This document shows, one piece after another, positions 27,836-38,628 of a stretch of 64,000 nt of DNA (the stretch's first letter is position 1; the number at the start of each line of letters is the position of its first letter). The DNA comes from Desulfatitalea tepidiphila (GTDB taxonomy: Bacteria > Desulfobacterota > Desulfobacteria > Desulfobacterales > Desulfosarcinaceae). The translations under genes were made by a program, and so were the position numbers. The DNA is taken from positions 1,798,001 through 1,862,000 of the forward strand of contig NZ_BCAG01000003.1 in assembly GCF_001293685.1 (NCBI RefSeq), written 5' to 3'. A model generated the notes under the pieces. That model did not search any database and had not been told where the DNA came from. It saw only the letters and a program-made list of their open reading frames with translations.

Positions 27836-28561
27836 TCACGGACACGAGTTGCTGATTTGGGTTCCAACCTGATCTCCACAAATGACCCGATAGATATTCC
27901 CCGCTTTTTTAAGATCGAAAACGACCAGGGGCAGACCGTTGTCCATGGCCAGGGAAATTGCAGTCATGTCCATTACCCGGAGCTGTTTTTCGAGCACTTT
28001 CATATAGGAGGTGTTCGGGATGAACGTCGCATCGGGATGGGTGGCCGGGTCCGCATCGTACAATCCATCGACCTTGGTCGCCTTCAGCAGCACTTCGGCA
28101 TGAACCTCCTCAGCGCGCAGAACGGCGGCCGTGTCGGTGGTGAAATAGGGATTGCCCGTTCCCGCTGCAAAGATGACCACCCTGCCCTTTTCGAGATGGC
28201 GAAGCGCGCGCCTGAGGATATACGGCTCGGCCACCTCGTGCATGGATATGGCCGTCTGAACCCGGGTCTGAACCCCCTTTTTTTCTAGAGCGTCTTGCAA
28301 TGCCAGGCTGTTGATCACCGTGGCCAGCATGCCCATATGGTCTGCGGAGGTTCGCTCCATACCAAAAGAGGATGCCTTTACGCCCCTGAATATATTGCCG
28401 CCTCCCACGACAATGGCCAATTGTACGCCATTGTCGTGGGGTTTTTTTATCTCTTCGGCAACGTAAGCAAGCATATCGGGCGCAATGCCGAAACTCTGAT
28501 CACCCATTAGGGCTTCGCCGCTCAGTTTCAGCAGGACGCGCTTATATCTCGGTTGCTTCAA
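27836..28561 (-). CDS. pyrH: Uridylate kinase (UMP kinase)
   Basis: 241 residues, the hexameric bacterial UMP kinase of the amino-acid kinase fold. It begins [13 protein letters not shown], has [11 protein letters not shown], the [19 protein letters not shown] segment, [16 protein letters not shown] and the C-terminal [10 protein letters not shown]. It supplies UDP from UMP. It lies one base from tsf, so translation is coupled. Confidence 0.96.
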   Translation of the reverse strand: MKQPRYKRVLLKLSGEALMGDQSFGIAPDMLAYVAEEIKKPHDNGVQLAIVVGGGNIFRGVKASSFGMERTSADHMGMLATVINSLALQDALEKKGVQTRVQTAISMHEVAEPYILRRALRHLEKGRVVIFAAGTGNPYFTTDTAAVLRAEEVHAEVLLKATKVDGLYDADPATHPDATFIPNTSYMKVLEKQLRVMDMTAISLAMDNGLPLVVFDLKKAGNIYRVICGDQVGTQISNSCP

Positions 28562-28562
28562 G

Positions 28563-29162
28563 TTATTCAGCTCCCACCTGAAAACGGGCGAACCGCTTCA
28601 CGGTGATCTTTTCACCCGTTTTGGCGATCACTTCATTGAGATAATCGGTAATGGTTTTATCCGGGTCTTTCACATAGGGCTGGTTGAGCAGGCAGCTGTC
28701 CTTGAAAAATTTGTTCAGCTTGCCGTCGACAATCTTGTCGATCATCTTTTCGGGCTTGCCCATCTCCAGAGCCTGGGCCTTGTAGATCTCCTTTTCCCGA
28801 TTGAGAATCTCTTCGGGCACATCTTCCGGAACGATGGCGACCGGATTGGTGGCGGCGATATGCATGGCCAGGTTTTTGGCGAATTCCACGAAATCATCCG
28901 TCTTGGCCACAAAATCGGTTTCGCAGTCGACTTCCACCATGACGCCGATTTTACCCCCCAGGTGAATGTACGACTGGATGGTACCTTCACTGGTTGCCCG
29001 TCCCGCGCGTTTGGCGGCCGTCGCCAGACCTTTTTTGCGCAGGAAATCGACGGCCTTTTCCATATCCCCATCACAGGAAGCCAAGGCCTCCTTGCAATCC
29101 ATTATGCCCGCTCCGGATTTTTCACGGAGCGCTTTGACCATAGCTGCACTGATGTCTGCCAT
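28563..29162 (-). CDS. tsf: Elongation factor Ts
   Basis: 199 residues, the nucleotide exchange factor of EF-Tu. The N-terminal UBA-like module is [20 protein letters not shown] and the core shows [12 protein letters not shown]. It has a single core subdomain and no second coiled-coil repeat, a length shared by the short bacterial form. It follows rpsB by six bases. Confidence 0.96.
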   Translation of the reverse strand: MADISAAMVKALREKSGAGIMDCKEALASCDGDMEKAVDFLRKKGLATAAKRAGRATSEGTIQSYIHLGGKIGVMVEVDCETDFVAKTDDFVEFAKNLAMHIAATNPVAIVPEDVPEEILNREKEIYKAQALEMGKPEKMIDKIVDGKLNKFFKDSCLLNQPYVKDPDKTITDYLNEVIAKTGEKITVKRFARFQVGAE

Positions 29163-29168
29163 TCTATT

Positions 29169-30059
29169 TTACTCTCCTGTTTGACCGGTTGTGGCTTCTT
29201 CGGCGGGTTTTGAATCCGCGGCCTCATCTCCGGATTTGCGAATAATTTCAACGATCGGGCCTTGGGAACCGTCGGATATCACTTTTCGCTCGCCCGGCTT
29301 CAGATCGACGCCTGCCGCTTCCGTCCCGGACGTGACATCTTCGGCCTTGTCTGTCTCGGCTTGCTTTTTCTCTTTGAGGCGCTTCTGGCCATCGATGCAC
29401 GCATCGGCCATTCGTGAAGAGATCAGGCGGATGGCGCGAATGGCGTCGTCGTTGCCCGGAATGATAAAATCCACCTCATCCGGATCGCAATTGGTATCGA
29501 CCACACCGACGATGGGAATATGCAATCGTCGGGCTTCACGAATGGCGATGGCTTCATTCTTCGGATCGATGACAAACATGGCCCCCGGCAGCTTGCCCAT
29601 GTTGCGGATACCGCCCAGGGTGCTGTCCAGTTTGCCTCTTTCCTTGGCCATTTTAAGCCGCTCTTTTTTGGGAAAAAGCTCGATCGTGCCGTCCAACTCG
29701 ATCTGGTTCAGATAGTTGAGGCGATCGATGCTCTTTTTAATCGTCTGGAAATTGGTGAGCATGCCGCCCAGCCAGCGGTTATGCACGTAGTACATTTCAC
29801 AGCGGTTGGCCTCTTCGTAGATCGCTTCCCTGGCCTGCTTTTTGGTGCCGACAAAAAGAACCGATTTCCCCGAGGCCGCCGTATCGACGATGAAATCGTA
29901 TGCCGTTTTGAACATACGCACCGTTTTTTGCAGGTCCACGATGTAAATTCCGTTGCGAGCGCCGAAAATGTACGGCTTCATCTTGGGATTCCAACGCTTG
30001 GTCTGGTGACCGAAATGAACACCGGCCTCCAGCAACTCCTTCATGGTCACATAAGCCAT
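29169..30059 (-). CDS. rpsB: 30S ribosomal protein S2
   Basis: 296 residues from the ATG at 30059, chosen because [20 protein letters not shown] is the family start. The core has [50 protein letters not shown] and [11 protein letters not shown] roughly 55-residue charged tail rich in Glu, Ala and Lys extends past the usual end (about 240), which is a lineage-level feature. The gene starts the translation block. Confidence 0.96.
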   Translation of the reverse strand: MAYVTMKELLEAGVHFGHQTKRWNPKMKPYIFGARNGIYIVDLQKTVRMFKTAYDFIVDTAASGKSVLFVGTKKQAREAIYEEANRCEMYYVHNRWLGGMLTNFQTIKKSIDRLNYLNQIELDGTIELFPKKERLKMAKERGKLDSTLGGIRNMGKLPGAMFVIDPKNEAIAIREARRLHIPIVGVVDTNCDPDEVDFIIPGNDDAIRAIRLISSRMADACIDGQKRLKEKKQAETDKAEDVTSGTEAAGVDLKPGERKVISDGSQGPIVEIIRKSGDEAADSKPAEEATTGQTGE

Positions 30060-30350
30060 CTCATACTCCTTTACTTGTGGTTGTTCTTGCGTCCATATCA
30101 TCCCCGGCTCCGACTTTCGTTCGAAAGCACCGGGAGCCGAGTCCATGAACGTGTGGGTTATAAGTTTAAGTTAACGACATTAAGTTAAAATCGGGGATTT
30201 GTAACAAATACCACACCGCTCTGCAATAGTTTTTTAGGCTGAACCGAACCCTCAATAGAGGCCCTGTCACCCTTCTTCCCAGTTCGATAGTGTCCGTCCA
30301 CAAATAGGCAAATGGGGTCGAGATCAAGGCGCACGAAAAATTTAACCCTC
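30060..30350 (-). other. rpsB leader region
   Basis: 291 bases between prmC and rpsB, AT-rich near 30160-30220, including CTTAATGTCGTTAACTTAAA on the minus strand. A promoter of the rpsB operon must be here (for example TTGTTA around 30200-30206 with a T/A-rich -10 region), but no single site is convincing. S2 commonly regulates its own leader, which remains unproven here. Confidence 0.35.
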
Positions 30351-31244
30351 TCACTTTCGGGCCAGGACCACCCGATCGTGGCCGCCATAGTCCTTGTAAA
30401 ACGCCACAGACGAATAGTGCCCCAACCGGTCGATATACTTTTCAATGGCCGCTCTCTGGTCACTCCCCATCTCCAACAGGAGCGCACCTCCGGGTCTGAG
30501 ATGAAGATGTGCCGTTTCCAGAATGCGCCTGATGGCATCCAGGCCGTCAGGGCCTCCGTCGAGGGCGGCGACGGGTTCGAATCGCCGGATATCTTCCGAA
30601 AGGGTGGCGATATCCGCAGTGGGGATGTAAGGCGGATTGCTGATGATCATGTCAAACAGCGCCCGGTCAGCGGACAGGGCATCCATCCAGTCTCCGGCGA
30701 AAAAATGAATGCGATGATCCCCCAGGTTGCGACCGGCATTTTTCTTTGCCAGACAGATGGCCGCCCACGAGCGATCTAAAGCGAAAAACCGACCGTTCCG
30801 ATATTCGTGGGCCAACGCCACGGTGATTGCCCCGGACCCGACCCCCAGCTCAAGTGTGCGGGCCGAATCGCCAAAGCCTCGGTCCGTCAGTACCGAGACC
30901 GCCGTTTCCACCAGGCATTCCGTATCCGGCCTTGGAATCAGGACATCCGGGGTGACCTCGAACGGCAGGGACCAGAATTCCTTGATGCCGGTGATGTACG
31001 CAATCGGTTCGTGGGCGGCCCTGCGCCGGATGAGCCCTTTAAAGATCGACAATTCGTTCCCATCGAGCGGTTGATCGTGGCGGATGTACAAATCGATGCG
31101 CTGACACTTCAGAGCCTTGGCCAACAAGAGCTCTGCGTCGATCCGAGCAGTGTCCAGGTGATGTCGCTTGAAGAAATCGACGGTCCAGTGGAGGGTTTTT
31201 AAAATGGTCCACGGCTCGGTGTCGGAGGGGCTGTCACTGGGCAT
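30351..31244 (-). CDS. prmC: Peptide chain release factor N5-glutamine methyltransferase
   Basis: 297 residues. The N-terminal helical domain precedes a Rossmann methyltransferase with [15 protein letters not shown] as motif [12 protein letters not shown] as the NPPY motif that binds the Gln side chain, and [14 protein letters not shown] near the end. The enzyme methylates the GGQ glutamine of release factors. It directly follows prfA, whose end overlaps the chosen start by 11 bases; an upstream Met at 31295 would lengthen it within prfA. Confidence 0.93.
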   Translation of the reverse strand: MPSDSPSDTEPWTILKTLHWTVDFFKRHHLDTARIDAELLLAKALKCQRIDLYIRHDQPLDGNELSIFKGLIRRRAAHEPIAYITGIKEFWSLPFEVTPDVLIPRPDTECLVETAVSVLTDRGFGDSARTLELGVGSGAITVALAHEYRNGRFFALDRSWAAICLAKKNAGRNLGDHRIHFFAGDWMDALSADRALFDMIISNPPYIPTADIATLSEDIRRFEPVAALDGGPDGLDAIRRILETAHLHLRPGGALLLEMGSDQRAAIEKYIDRLGHYSSVAFYKDYGGHDRVVLARK

Positions 31245-32298
31245 GCTGCAGGGCTTGGCTTTGATAATAGGTGACCAGGGCATCGATGATCTCATCCAGG
31301 TCGCCCTGAAGGATCATTTCCAGCTTGTAAAGCGTCAACCCAATCCGATGGTCGGTCACGCGCCCCTGGGGAAAATTATAGGTTCGGATGCGCTCGCTTC
31401 GATCGCCGCTGCCGACCTGGCTCTTGCGTTCCTCGTAGCGTTTGGCGTCCTGTTCCTGCGTCATTTTGTCCAGCAATCGCGAACGCAGCACCTTCATGGC
31501 TTTGGCCTTGTTCTTGTGCTGGGATTTTTCATCCTGGCAGCTGACCACCAGGCCGCTGGGCAGATGGGTGATGCGCACCGCCGAATCGGTCGTGTTGACC
31601 GACTGACCACCGGGTCCGGACGAGCGAAACACGTCGATTCGCAATTCACTGGGATCGATATCCACCTCGACCTCCTCGGCCTCCGGCAAAACGGCCACGG
31701 TGACCGCCGACGTATGAATCCGTCCCTGTGTCTCGGTCGTCGGTACGCGCTGCACACGATGGGTGCCGCTCTCGTATTTCAGCCGGCTGTAGGCCCCCTT
31801 GCCTTTCACCAGGACGATAATCTCTTTCAATCCGCCCACACCGGTGGTGTGGTGGTCGAGAACCTCCAGTTTCCACCCCAGCGACTCGGCGTATCGACTG
31901 TACATCTTGTATAGATCACCGGCGAAAAGACCGGCCTCGTCCCCTCCGGTGCCCGCCCGGATTTCGAGCAACACGTTCTTTTCATCCAACGGATCTTTGG
32001 GAATAAGGAGCTTTTTCAGTTCATCCTCGAGCTCCTCTTTGCGTTGATTCAGGCGATCGACCTCTTCCCTGGCCAGGTTCTTGATTTCGGGATCGCTGTC
32101 CTTCAAGAGCTCCAGGCTCTCGTCCAACTCCTGATCCACCTGCTGATAGGTCCGAAAGGCCGCGACGATATCGGAAATTTCCGAATGCTCGCGAGCGTAC
32201 CGTTGATACGCGGCACGATCCTGCAGCACAGCCGGATCACTCAGCATCGCTTCCAACTGAAGAAACCGGTCTTCGACACCTTTTAATTTGTTATACAT
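31234..32298 (-). CDS. prfA: Peptide chain release factor 1
   Basis: 354 residues, the factor for UAA/UAG. It has the helical N-terminus, the peptide anticodon region [17 protein letters not shown] and the catalytic [18 protein letters not shown] with GGQ. Length is normal. It lies between the L31 gene (225 bases upstream) and prmC. Confidence 0.97.
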   Translation of the reverse strand: MYNKLKGVEDRFLQLEAMLSDPAVLQDRAAYQRYAREHSEISDIVAAFRTYQQVDQELDESLELLKDSDPEIKNLAREEVDRLNQRKEELEDELKKLLIPKDPLDEKNVLLEIRAGTGGDEAGLFAGDLYKMYSRYAESLGWKLEVLDHHTTGVGGLKEIIVLVKGKGAYSRLKYESGTHRVQRVPTTETQGRIHTSAVTVAVLPEAEEVEVDIDPSELRIDVFRSSGPGGQSVNTTDSAVRITHLPSGLVVSCQDEKSQHKNKAKAMKVLRSRLLDKMTQEQDAKRYEERKSQVGSGDRSERIRTYNFPQGRVTDHRIGLTLYKLEMILQGDLDEIIDALVTYYQSQALQHAQ

Positions 32299-32363
32299 AT
32301 CATCCTGACAACAGCTATGATTCTATTCGTTCAGTCCCTGCCGGCGCCAAATCGGCGCAGCGC

Positions 32364-32397
32364 CTTTCTCTGCGCCCTCCGCGCCTCTGCGGTGAAA
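32364..32397. repeat. Dispersed CTCTGCG...CTCTGCGGTGAAA repeat
   Basis: CTTTCTCTGCGCCCTCCGCG followed by CCTCTGCGGTGAAA is a widespread intergenic motif and recurs in inverted form around 54075-54160. It lies in the rpmE-prfA gap. Confidence 0.5.
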
Positions 32398-32522
32398 CAC
32401 AAGAGCCTTTGCAGGACCCTCGACTTCAGCCTGACAACGGAAGAGGCCAAAACGCATCAAGCTGCCACCACGAGGGTCGACAGCTTGAAAACGATTCTCT
32501 GGACGCACCAGAATGAAGGGCG

Positions 32523-32735
32523 CTATTGCTCTTTCTGGAATTTCGCGTATTTTTTGCGAAACCGCTCGATACGGCCGGCCGTATCCACCAGTTTCTGCTT
32601 TCCAGTGAAAAACGGGTGGCAATGGGAACAAATTTCAACCGATATCTCTTTTTTGGTGGAGCCGACGGTAAAGGTGTTCCCGCAAGCGCACTTGATGGTC
32701 GCTTCTGCGTATTCTGGATGAATATCGGATTTCAT
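32523..32735 (-). CDS. rpmE: 50S ribosomal protein L31 (zinc type)
   Basis: 70 residues, starting [20 protein letters not shown] and having CxC plus CSHCHPFF, the four-Cys zinc-binding form of L31. It lies 25 bases after rho and was probably co-transcribed with it. Confidence 0.96.
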   Translation of the reverse strand: MKSDIHPEYAEATIKCACGNTFTVGSTKKEISVEICSHCHPFFTGKQKLVDTAGRIERFRKKYAKFQKEQ

Positions 32736-32760
32736 AATAATTACAACCCCCTACAATCAA

Positions 32761-34008
32761 TTAGGCATTCATTGAATCTAAAAACTCTTTATTATCTCTG
32801 GTTCCTTGCATTTTATCAAGAACAAATTCCAGTGCATCGGCAGGATTGAGCGAAGCCAGCAATTTTCTCAAGATCCAGACTCGATTGAGGGTTTGCTCAT
32901 CGAGCAGCAACTCCTCCTTGCGGGTACCCGACTTTTTGATGTCGATGGCCGGGAAGATACGTTTGTCCGCAAGCCGTCTATCCAGCTGAATTTCCATGTT
33001 GCCCGTACCCTTGAACTCTTCGAATATGACCTCATCCATGCGGCTGCCGGTATCGATCAGCGCCGTGGCAATGATGGTCAGACTGCCGCCGTCTTCGATG
33101 TTTCGGGCTGCCCCGAAGAACCGTTTGGGCCGTTGCAGGGCATTGGAATCGACACCACCGGATAAAATCTTTCCCGAAGGCGGCATGACCGAGTTGTAGG
33201 CCCTCGCCAGACGGGTAATACTGTCGAGCAGGATAACGACGTTCTTTTTATGCTCGACGAGACGCTTGGCTTTTTCGATCACCATCTCGGCCACCTGCAC
33301 ATGCCGCTCGGCCGGTTCGTCGAAGGTCGAGCTGATCACTTCCCCCTTGACCGAACGCTGCATATCCGTCACCTCTTCGGGGCGTTCGTCGATGAGCAGC
33401 ACAAACAAGGTAATGTCCTTGTGATTTTTGGTGATACTGTTGGCGATGCATTGCAGCAGCATGGTTTTACCGGATCGCGGGGGTGAAACGATCAACCCTC
33501 TCTGACCGAATCCCACCGGCGTCAATAAATCCATGATGCGGGCTGAATAATTTTCCGGATCGGTTTCGAGATTGATTTTTTGATCTGGATAGAGTGGGGT
33601 CAGGTTGTCGAAAAGGATCTTGTCCCGTGCACTCTCGGGATCCTCGTAATTGATGGCCTCGACCTTGAGCAACGCAAAGTAGCGCTCCGACTCTTTGGGT
33701 TGGCGGATTTGACCCGAAACCGTGTCGCCGGTGCGGATGTTGAATCTTCTGATTTGCGAGGGCGAAACATAAATATCGTCCGGCCCGGGCAGATAGTTGT
33801 AACTCGGTGCGCGCAAGAATCCAAACCCGTCGGGCAGAATTTCGAGGGTGCCTTCACCGTAAATCAGGCCGTTTTTTTCGATCTGGGCCTGAAGTAAAGA
33901 GAAGATCAACTCCTGTTTCCGCATCCCTGCGTACCCCTCGATCTTCAGCTTTTTGGCCATTTGGGTCAATTCATTGATTTTCATGCCTTTTAATTCGGAA
34001 ACATTCAT
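32761..34008 (-). CDS. rho: Transcription termination factor Rho
   Basis: 415 residues from the ATG at 34008, which follows GGAG on the minus strand. The N-terminal helical part is followed by the OB-fold RNA-binding patch ([20 protein letters not shown]), the Walker A loop [11 protein letters not shown], Walker B-type LIDERPEEV and the Q-/R-loops ([16 protein letters not shown]). The hexameric helicase stops transcription at rut sites. It has a long leader (see 34305), consistent with autoregulation. Confidence 0.97.
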   Translation of the reverse strand: MNVSELKGMKINELTQMAKKLKIEGYAGMRKQELIFSLLQAQIEKNGLIYGEGTLEILPDGFGFLRAPSYNYLPGPDDIYVSPSQIRRFNIRTGDTVSGQIRQPKESERYFALLKVEAINYEDPESARDKILFDNLTPLYPDQKINLETDPENYSARIMDLLTPVGFGQRGLIVSPPRSGKTMLLQCIANSITKNHKDITLFVLLIDERPEEVTDMQRSVKGEVISSTFDEPAERHVQVAEMVIEKAKRLVEHKKNVVILLDSITRLARAYNSVMPPSGKILSGGVDSNALQRPKRFFGAARNIEDGGSLTIIATALIDTGSRMDEVIFEEFKGTGNMEIQLDRRLADKRIFPAIDIKKSGTRKEELLLDEQTLNRVWILRKLLASLNPADALEFVLDKMQGTRDNKEFLDSMNA

Positions 34009-34304
34009 TGAACGCACTCCATTACAAAATCGTTTCTATTCCCCTTGGGACCCGTCCCGAGGGCTCTTTTATAGCGTGATGGTTTACGGCATTGCAGGCC
34101 GAATCAGACAACTACGCCGAACGCTCAAAACCCGTGTTAAACCGCTCGAATAATCCTGTTAATCCGTCTACTTGGGTGTTTCGCCCCTCTTGGTGATGGT
34201 GGAACAGTTGATCGCTATGGAGGAATATGAAGTTACTTTGTTTTCGGAGAAAATTGCTTCCAAATTCTCTCCAGCAGGGCGGGCTCCAACATACTGTCAA
34301 GCTG

Positions 34305-34331
34305 ATTATATCAAGGCATTTCAGCTGTCAA
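34305..34331 (-). promoter_or_regulatory. Sigma-70-like promoter of the rho leader
   Basis: On the minus strand TTGACA (top 34326-34331) and TATAAT (top 34305-34310) are 15 bases apart; a TAATCA at 17 bases is also present. The transcript would have an approximately 290-base leader before rho. The consensus match is good, the spacing is short. Confidence 0.5.
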
Positions 34332-34416
34332 GCATTTTTGGCAGGCCTGAAACGCTTGAATTATCAGACCTTCGTCACAAGATCCCGGCGTCTCCTTACA
34401 TCAACGGGCCTTCTGA

Positions 34417-34453
34417 TCAAAACGCCCACAACACTCGCGGTGTCATGGGCGTT
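34417..34453 (-). terminator. Terminator after adk
   Basis: A stem of AACGCCCA and TGGGCGTT (top 34421-34428 and 34446-34453), with inner ACAC/GTGT, is followed on the minus strand by GTTTTGATC. The T-run is short (four), so strength is moderate. It lies 32 bases past the adk stop. Confidence 0.6.
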
Positions 34454-34484
34454 CGTGAATTGCCGTTTCAAAAAACAGATCGTT

Positions 34485-35156
<672 letters not shown>

Positions 35157-35289
35157 TTATAGTTTGACGTATTATGGGGCCTCGATCGTGAGCCAGATCG
35201 GGTTCAGAATCTCGTAAAGGTGGTGAATATTACCGAAACATAGTACGGTGTCAACCCATTAATAAAAATGAAATCCATTAAGTGAGATG

Positions 35290-35437
35290 AACCCTCAAAA
35301 AGGCGCAGAAGCGTCATGCCGGACCCCGGATCGTGGTCCGGGGCCGGCTTTGATCCGGCATCCAGAACATATTGAAAATACAGGGCCGCGGCTTTCACCC
35401 GGATGACGGGAAAGATAGATTTCGGACTTCTATTCGG
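35290..35437. repeat. Dispersed palindromic repeat copy (adk-rpsU gap)
   Basis: GCGTCATGCCGGACCCCGGA, then the inverted GGCCGGCTTTGATCCGGCATCC, ATATTGAAAATACAGG and ATGACGGGAAAGATAG form one full copy of the dispersed element. The remaining bases in 35148-35609 are AT-rich and include a possible rpsU promoter. Confidence 0.75.
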
Positions 35438-35496
35438 ACTCCTATGTGATGAGCATAACGCAGATATCGGGGTTTTTCGTTGACGTCAAATTAAAG

Positions 35497-35525
35497 TTGC
35501 AATCCTTTTTGAAAGTGTATATATG
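35497..35525 (+). promoter_or_regulatory. Possible rpsU promoter
   Basis: TTGCAA (35497-35502), a 17-base spacer and TATATG (35520-35525) fit a sigma-70 promoter with moderate scores, 85 bases upstream of rpsU. Confidence 0.4.
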
Positions 35526-35609
35526 GTCGGTTTCATTTACCTGCTGCACCAATACTAACCATCCTTATATATAGCCAAATACGCGGATGGAACGAAGGGG
35601 GCGAGATTT

Positions 35610-35816
35610 TTGAAGGAAATTACCGTACGGGTGCAAGATAACGACCTTGAAAAAGCCATGCGGATTTTAAAGAAAAAAATTCAGAACGACGGCCTTTTCA
35701 AGCGCTTGAAACTGAAAAAAAGTTATGAAAAACCAAGCGAGTACCGCCGTCGTAAAGAGCGCGAGGCGCTCAGGCGTCAGCGTATTGCCGCGGCACGCAG
35801 AAAACGCTTTCAGTAA
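35610..35816 (+). CDS. rpsU: 30S ribosomal protein S21
   Basis: 68 residues, MKEITVRVQDNDLEKAMRIL followed by a basic tail. The start is TTG at 35610 with AAGGGGGCG upstream; there is no better ATG in front. A terminator follows 23 bases later. S21 is unusual here in being transcribed alone. Confidence 0.95.
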   Translation: MKEITVRVQDNDLEKAMRILKKKIQNDGLFKRLKLKKSYEKPSEYRRRKEREALRRQRIAAARRKRFQ

Positions 35817-35838
35817 AAAACCGCAAGACTGAGGATTC

Positions 35839-35876
35839 AACCCGGCTGTCACGCGTGATGACGCCGGGTTTTTCTA
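35839..35876 (+). terminator. Rho-independent terminator after rpsU
   Basis: AACCCGGC and GCCGGGTT form the outer stem with GTCA/TGAC inside and a run of T (GGTTTTTCTATT) at the 3' side. Confidence 0.85.
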
Positions 35877-35931
35877 TTAAGACCCATCGACATGCTGCAT
35901 CTTCAAATCATAATGAGTACGGGAGATCATC

Positions 35932-37251
35932 GTGGAAGATACCGCCTATCATAGCTGCTTGGAATCCATGTATCGGCTGCACCGGTTCGGCATCAAACTG
36001 GGCCTCGATACGATCCGCGCCATGCTCTCCGCCTTGGACAATCCTCAAACCCATTTCAAATGCATCCACATTGCCGGCACAAACGGCAAGGGATCCGTCG
36101 CCGCCATGCTTTCAGCCATACTGAACGCAGCGGGCTATAAGGTCGGCCGCTACACCTCGCCGCACCTCGAACGCTTCAACGAACGGATCTGCATTGACGA
36201 CCGACCCATTGCCGACGACGAGGTGATCGCCGGTTGCCAACGGGTCATGGCCATCGATGGGTTGCCGCGGCAACCCACCTTTTTCGAATTTACCACAGCC
36301 ATGGCCTTCGATGCCTTTGCCCGCCACCAGGTCCAGTGGGCCGTCATTGAAACCGGCATGGGCGGACGCCTGGATGCCACCAATATTGTCCAACCCCGAC
36401 TGGCCGTCATCACCAACATATCATTGGAACACAAACAGTATCTGGGCAAAACCCTCCCCCTGATCGCATACGAAAAAGCCGGCATCATCAAACCCGGCAT
36501 CGCCGTGGTGAGCGGTGTGCGCCAGAAAAGCGCCCGGCAGGTCATCGAACGGCAGGCATCGGCCCAGCATGCCGAACTCTTTTTCTGGGGGCGCGATTTC
36601 AGAACCCGACGCAGGCCGGATGCCGGATTCAACTATATCGGACTGGACCACCGGTGGTCCGATATCCAACTGAAATTGACCGGAGAACACCAGGTCGAAA
36701 ACGCGGCCCTGGTGCTTGCCGGCTGCGAATTGCTGGTCAAAGGCAACCATGCGCAGATCACCGAAAGCGCCATCCGCAGCGGCCTGAGCAATGCCTCCTG
36801 GCCGGGGCGTCTCGAAATCGCACGCGAAACACCCTATTTGATCCTGGACGGTGCCCACAACCTCATGTCCGCGCGGGTTCTCGGCCGATATCTGACCCGG
36901 CATCTCGCCGACCGCCACATCACCCTGGTCGTCGGCATACTCGATGACAAACCCTACCATTCCATTCTCAAGGATCTCATCACACCGTGCGAACGCGTGA
37001 TCGTGACCCAGCCCAAAATCGACCGGGCCATTCCCGTCGAGCGCCTGGCAACCATCGCGAAGGCATTCAACCCCAATGTCATCGTTAAAAAAGACGTCGC
37101 GGAGGCGGTCCGCTACGCCCTGGACACCACCGACCCACAGGATGCGATCTGCGTGGCGGGCTCGCTCTATGTCGTCGGGGAGGCCAAGACCGCATTGTCC
37201 AGGTTGAGCGGTGCTCAGGCAAAATCGCCGGCAGCGCAACCGACGCCTTGA
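35932..37251 (+). CDS. folC: Bifunctional folylpolyglutamate/dihydrofolate synthase
   Basis: 439 residues, a Mur-ligase-like enzyme adding glutamate to dihydropteroate or tetrahydrofolate. The ATP loop is GTNGKGSVA (about 47-55), with YTSPHL, TFFEFTTAMAF, ETGMGGRLDATN, NISLEHKQYLG, GEHQVENAALV and DGAHN. The start GTG (35932) is preceded by GGGAGA. Length is normal. Confidence 0.95.
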   Translation: MEDTAYHSCLESMYRLHRFGIKLGLDTIRAMLSALDNPQTHFKCIHIAGTNGKGSVAAMLSAILNAAGYKVGRYTSPHLERFNERICIDDRPIADDEVIAGCQRVMAIDGLPRQPTFFEFTTAMAFDAFARHQVQWAVIETGMGGRLDATNIVQPRLAVITNISLEHKQYLGKTLPLIAYEKAGIIKPGIAVVSGVRQKSARQVIERQASAQHAELFFWGRDFRTRRRPDAGFNYIGLDHRWSDIQLKLTGEHQVENAALVLAGCELLVKGNHAQITESAIRSGLSNASWPGRLEIARETPYLILDGAHNLMSARVLGRYLTRHLADRHITLVVGILDDKPYHSILKDLITPCERVIVTQPKIDRAIPVERLATIAKAFNPNVIVKKDVAEAVRYALDTTDPQDAICVAGSLYVVGEAKTALSRLSGAQAKSPAAQPTP

Positions 37252-37290
37252 CTTAACCGGACAGATCCATTATTCTCCGCGATCGATAAA

Positions 37291-37366
37291 GCGCCCGTAG
37301 CTCAGTGGATAGAGCACCAGCCTCCGGAGCTGGGAGTCGTTGGTTCGATCCCAACCGGGCGTACCA
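37291..37366 (+). tRNA. tRNA-Arg (anticodon CCG)
   Basis: 76 nucleotides including the encoded CCA. The acceptor stem pairs GCGCCCG with CGGGCGU (one G-U pair), the D-arm is GCUCAGUGGAUAGAGC, the anticodon stem is CCAGC/GCUGG with loop CUCCGGA (anticodon CCG), and the T-arm is UUGGUUCGAUCCCAA. It reads the codon CGG. A terminator follows immediately. Confidence 0.96.
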
Positions 37367-37377
37367 CAAATAAAAAC

Positions 37378-37414
37378 AAGGGCTTGGATGGTTTCTCCAG
37401 GCCCTTCTTTTTTG
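37378..37414 (+). terminator. Terminator after tRNA-Arg
   Basis: AAGGGCTTGGA (37378-37388) and TCCAGGCCCTT (37396-37406) form a stem with one bulged base, followed by CTTTTTTTG. Confidence 0.85.
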
Positions 37415-37519
37415 CCTCAAATTTTTAATACCCAACACTATACCCAACACGCAGACTATAAATTGGGGTAACCCCAAGTGAGCAGCGGTTGTCATTTTCA
37501 AAGTGAATATAATTCAGCA

Positions 37520-37765
37520 ATGTCGAATTTTAAAGACGATTTTACCCAGGGAACTATTGAGCGACGTAAACGCCCCCGAATTGCATTTCATATTCATGTC
37601 AGCGTGATGGGTTATAATGAAAAAGCAAGCACCGTCATCAAGGCCAAAGTGGTTCGTACGGACCAAACCGGTTTTGGGTGCCAGTTTGTTGATCTGAGCC
37701 CAGCTATCATTGATCTGCTGGAAAAAAATTTCGATATTTACAGTGCCACCCATCCAATTGAGTAG
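37520..37765 (+). CDS. Small PilZ-like protein
   Basis: 81 residues from ATG 37520. ERRKRPRIAFHIHVSV resembles the RxxR-containing start of PilZ c-di-GMP-binding domains, and FGCQFVDLS is close to the later (D/N)xSxxG-type strand, but the second motif is degenerate and the protein is shorter than a normal PilZ domain (about 100). The frame extends upstream to 37478 without a better start. It opens the accessory stretch after tRNA-Arg. Activity is doubtful. Confidence 0.5.
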   Translation: MSNFKDDFTQGTIERRKRPRIAFHIHVSVMGYNEKASTVIKAKVVRTDQTGFGCQFVDLSPAIIDLLEKNFDIYSATHPIE

Positions 37766-37783
37766 TTCTGCTGGCGTGTTTTT

Positions 37784-38296
37784 TTAAAAACCTATATCCT
37801 CAAAAGTTTCAGGAGCCCGGTTGTTTGCATCCTTCTGCTCAGATTCTGCAGCCTGTTGTGAATCACAACTCTCATCTTCGAAAAACTCGTCCATTAACTG
37901 CGGGCCTATCGCTGGCTGGCTATTTTTATCGATAGCCAGTGCCATGTCGGTTATTTCTACCCAAAGAGATTCGGGTGGACTCGGCGCTGCGGCCGGTTCC
38001 ACCCATATGGATTCCGGCCCAGATGGCGCCGAAAAATGTATAGGTTCTTTTAATGTCTTGATGTCAGACTCATTTCCCCATTGGTCTACCGCTGTGATCC
38101 CGAACATATAATCTCCTTGTTCTCGCACAAAATTTTCCAATGCATTCGGTATAACGATTTCCGTTAAATCCCCTACATAAGCGGATTCTGACTCGTAGGA
38201 GACGCTTTTTCCTTTCGACCAGTAGACCTTATATCCAACCACCTGTTCGGACTCGACCTCCTTCCAGTACAGCGTGCGCGATCTGAATTTCGACAT
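37784..38296 (-). CDS. FN3-like domain protein of unknown role
   Basis: 170 residues. Residues 1-80 read as a fibronectin III-like beta sandwich (LYWKEVESEQVVGYKVYW, then GITAVDQWGNESD); the rest is low-complexity acidic sequence. There is no signal peptide. A broken relative lies at 42152-42352, with matching WK...QVVGY and FG.TAV segments. Ribosome site GGGAGG precedes the ATG. No function is assigned. Confidence 0.6.
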   Translation of the reverse strand: MSKFRSRTLYWKEVESEQVVGYKVYWSKGKSVSYESESAYVGDLTEIVIPNALENFVREQGDYMFGITAVDQWGNESDIKTLKEPIHFSAPSGPESIWVEPAAAPSPPESLWVEITDMALAIDKNSQPAIGPQLMDEFFEDESCDSQQAAESEQKDANNRAPETFEDIGF

Positions 38297-38541
38297 GATT
38301 TGCCTCCCCTTGCTATTTTATTTGGTCGTCTTAACGATACATGCACGTTGAAAACTTTGATTGGTGATTGGTGTAATTCTTGGCGTGGGGCAATATGACA
38401 AAAACATAGCGCAAATAACTATATGACACCATTCACATTTTAATGCTAAATTAAATTTAATTTTATCCAAAGTCCATATTCGCCTGATGTCCACGTCGTG
38501 CTACAAATTTCCTCTCTTGCTCGTTTTCGGAGGGACCTCGG
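38297..38541. other. Non-coding AT-rich leader
   Basis: The 245 bases before the small ORF at 38542 are AT-rich (for example TTAAATTTAATTTTATCC near 38450) and hold no gene, repeat or terminator that I can see. Promoters for both flanking divergent genes are likely here. Confidence 0.4.
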
Positions 38542-38628
38542 ATGAATACCAACGCGAATCATATCGTTCTCACATGGCTGACTTTGGCCTGGATTGGATC
38601 GGTGAATGAAAAAAATAAAGCCGTTTGA
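38542..38628 (+). CDS. Possible 28-residue upstream peptide
   Basis: ATG 38542 has GGAGGG seven bases upstream, the best ribosome site in this stretch, and encodes a short hydrophobic peptide (HIVLTWLTLAWIGSV) that ends at TGA 38626-38628. It overlaps the start of the PAS gene at 38606 in another frame, which itself lacks a site, so it may couple translation. It may be a chance ORF. Confidence 0.35.
   Translation: MNTNANHIVLTWLTLAWIGSVNEKNKAV

Noticed and set aside
37291-37366. Phage or island attachment site in tRNA-Arg
   Set aside because: No copy of the tRNA 3' end was found downstream and there is no integrase gene; only weak context remains.
37253-37501. A minus-strand frame over tRNA-Arg
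   Set aside because: It is antisense of the tRNA; the ARLGSNQRLPAP-like segment is the known false translation of tRNA genes.
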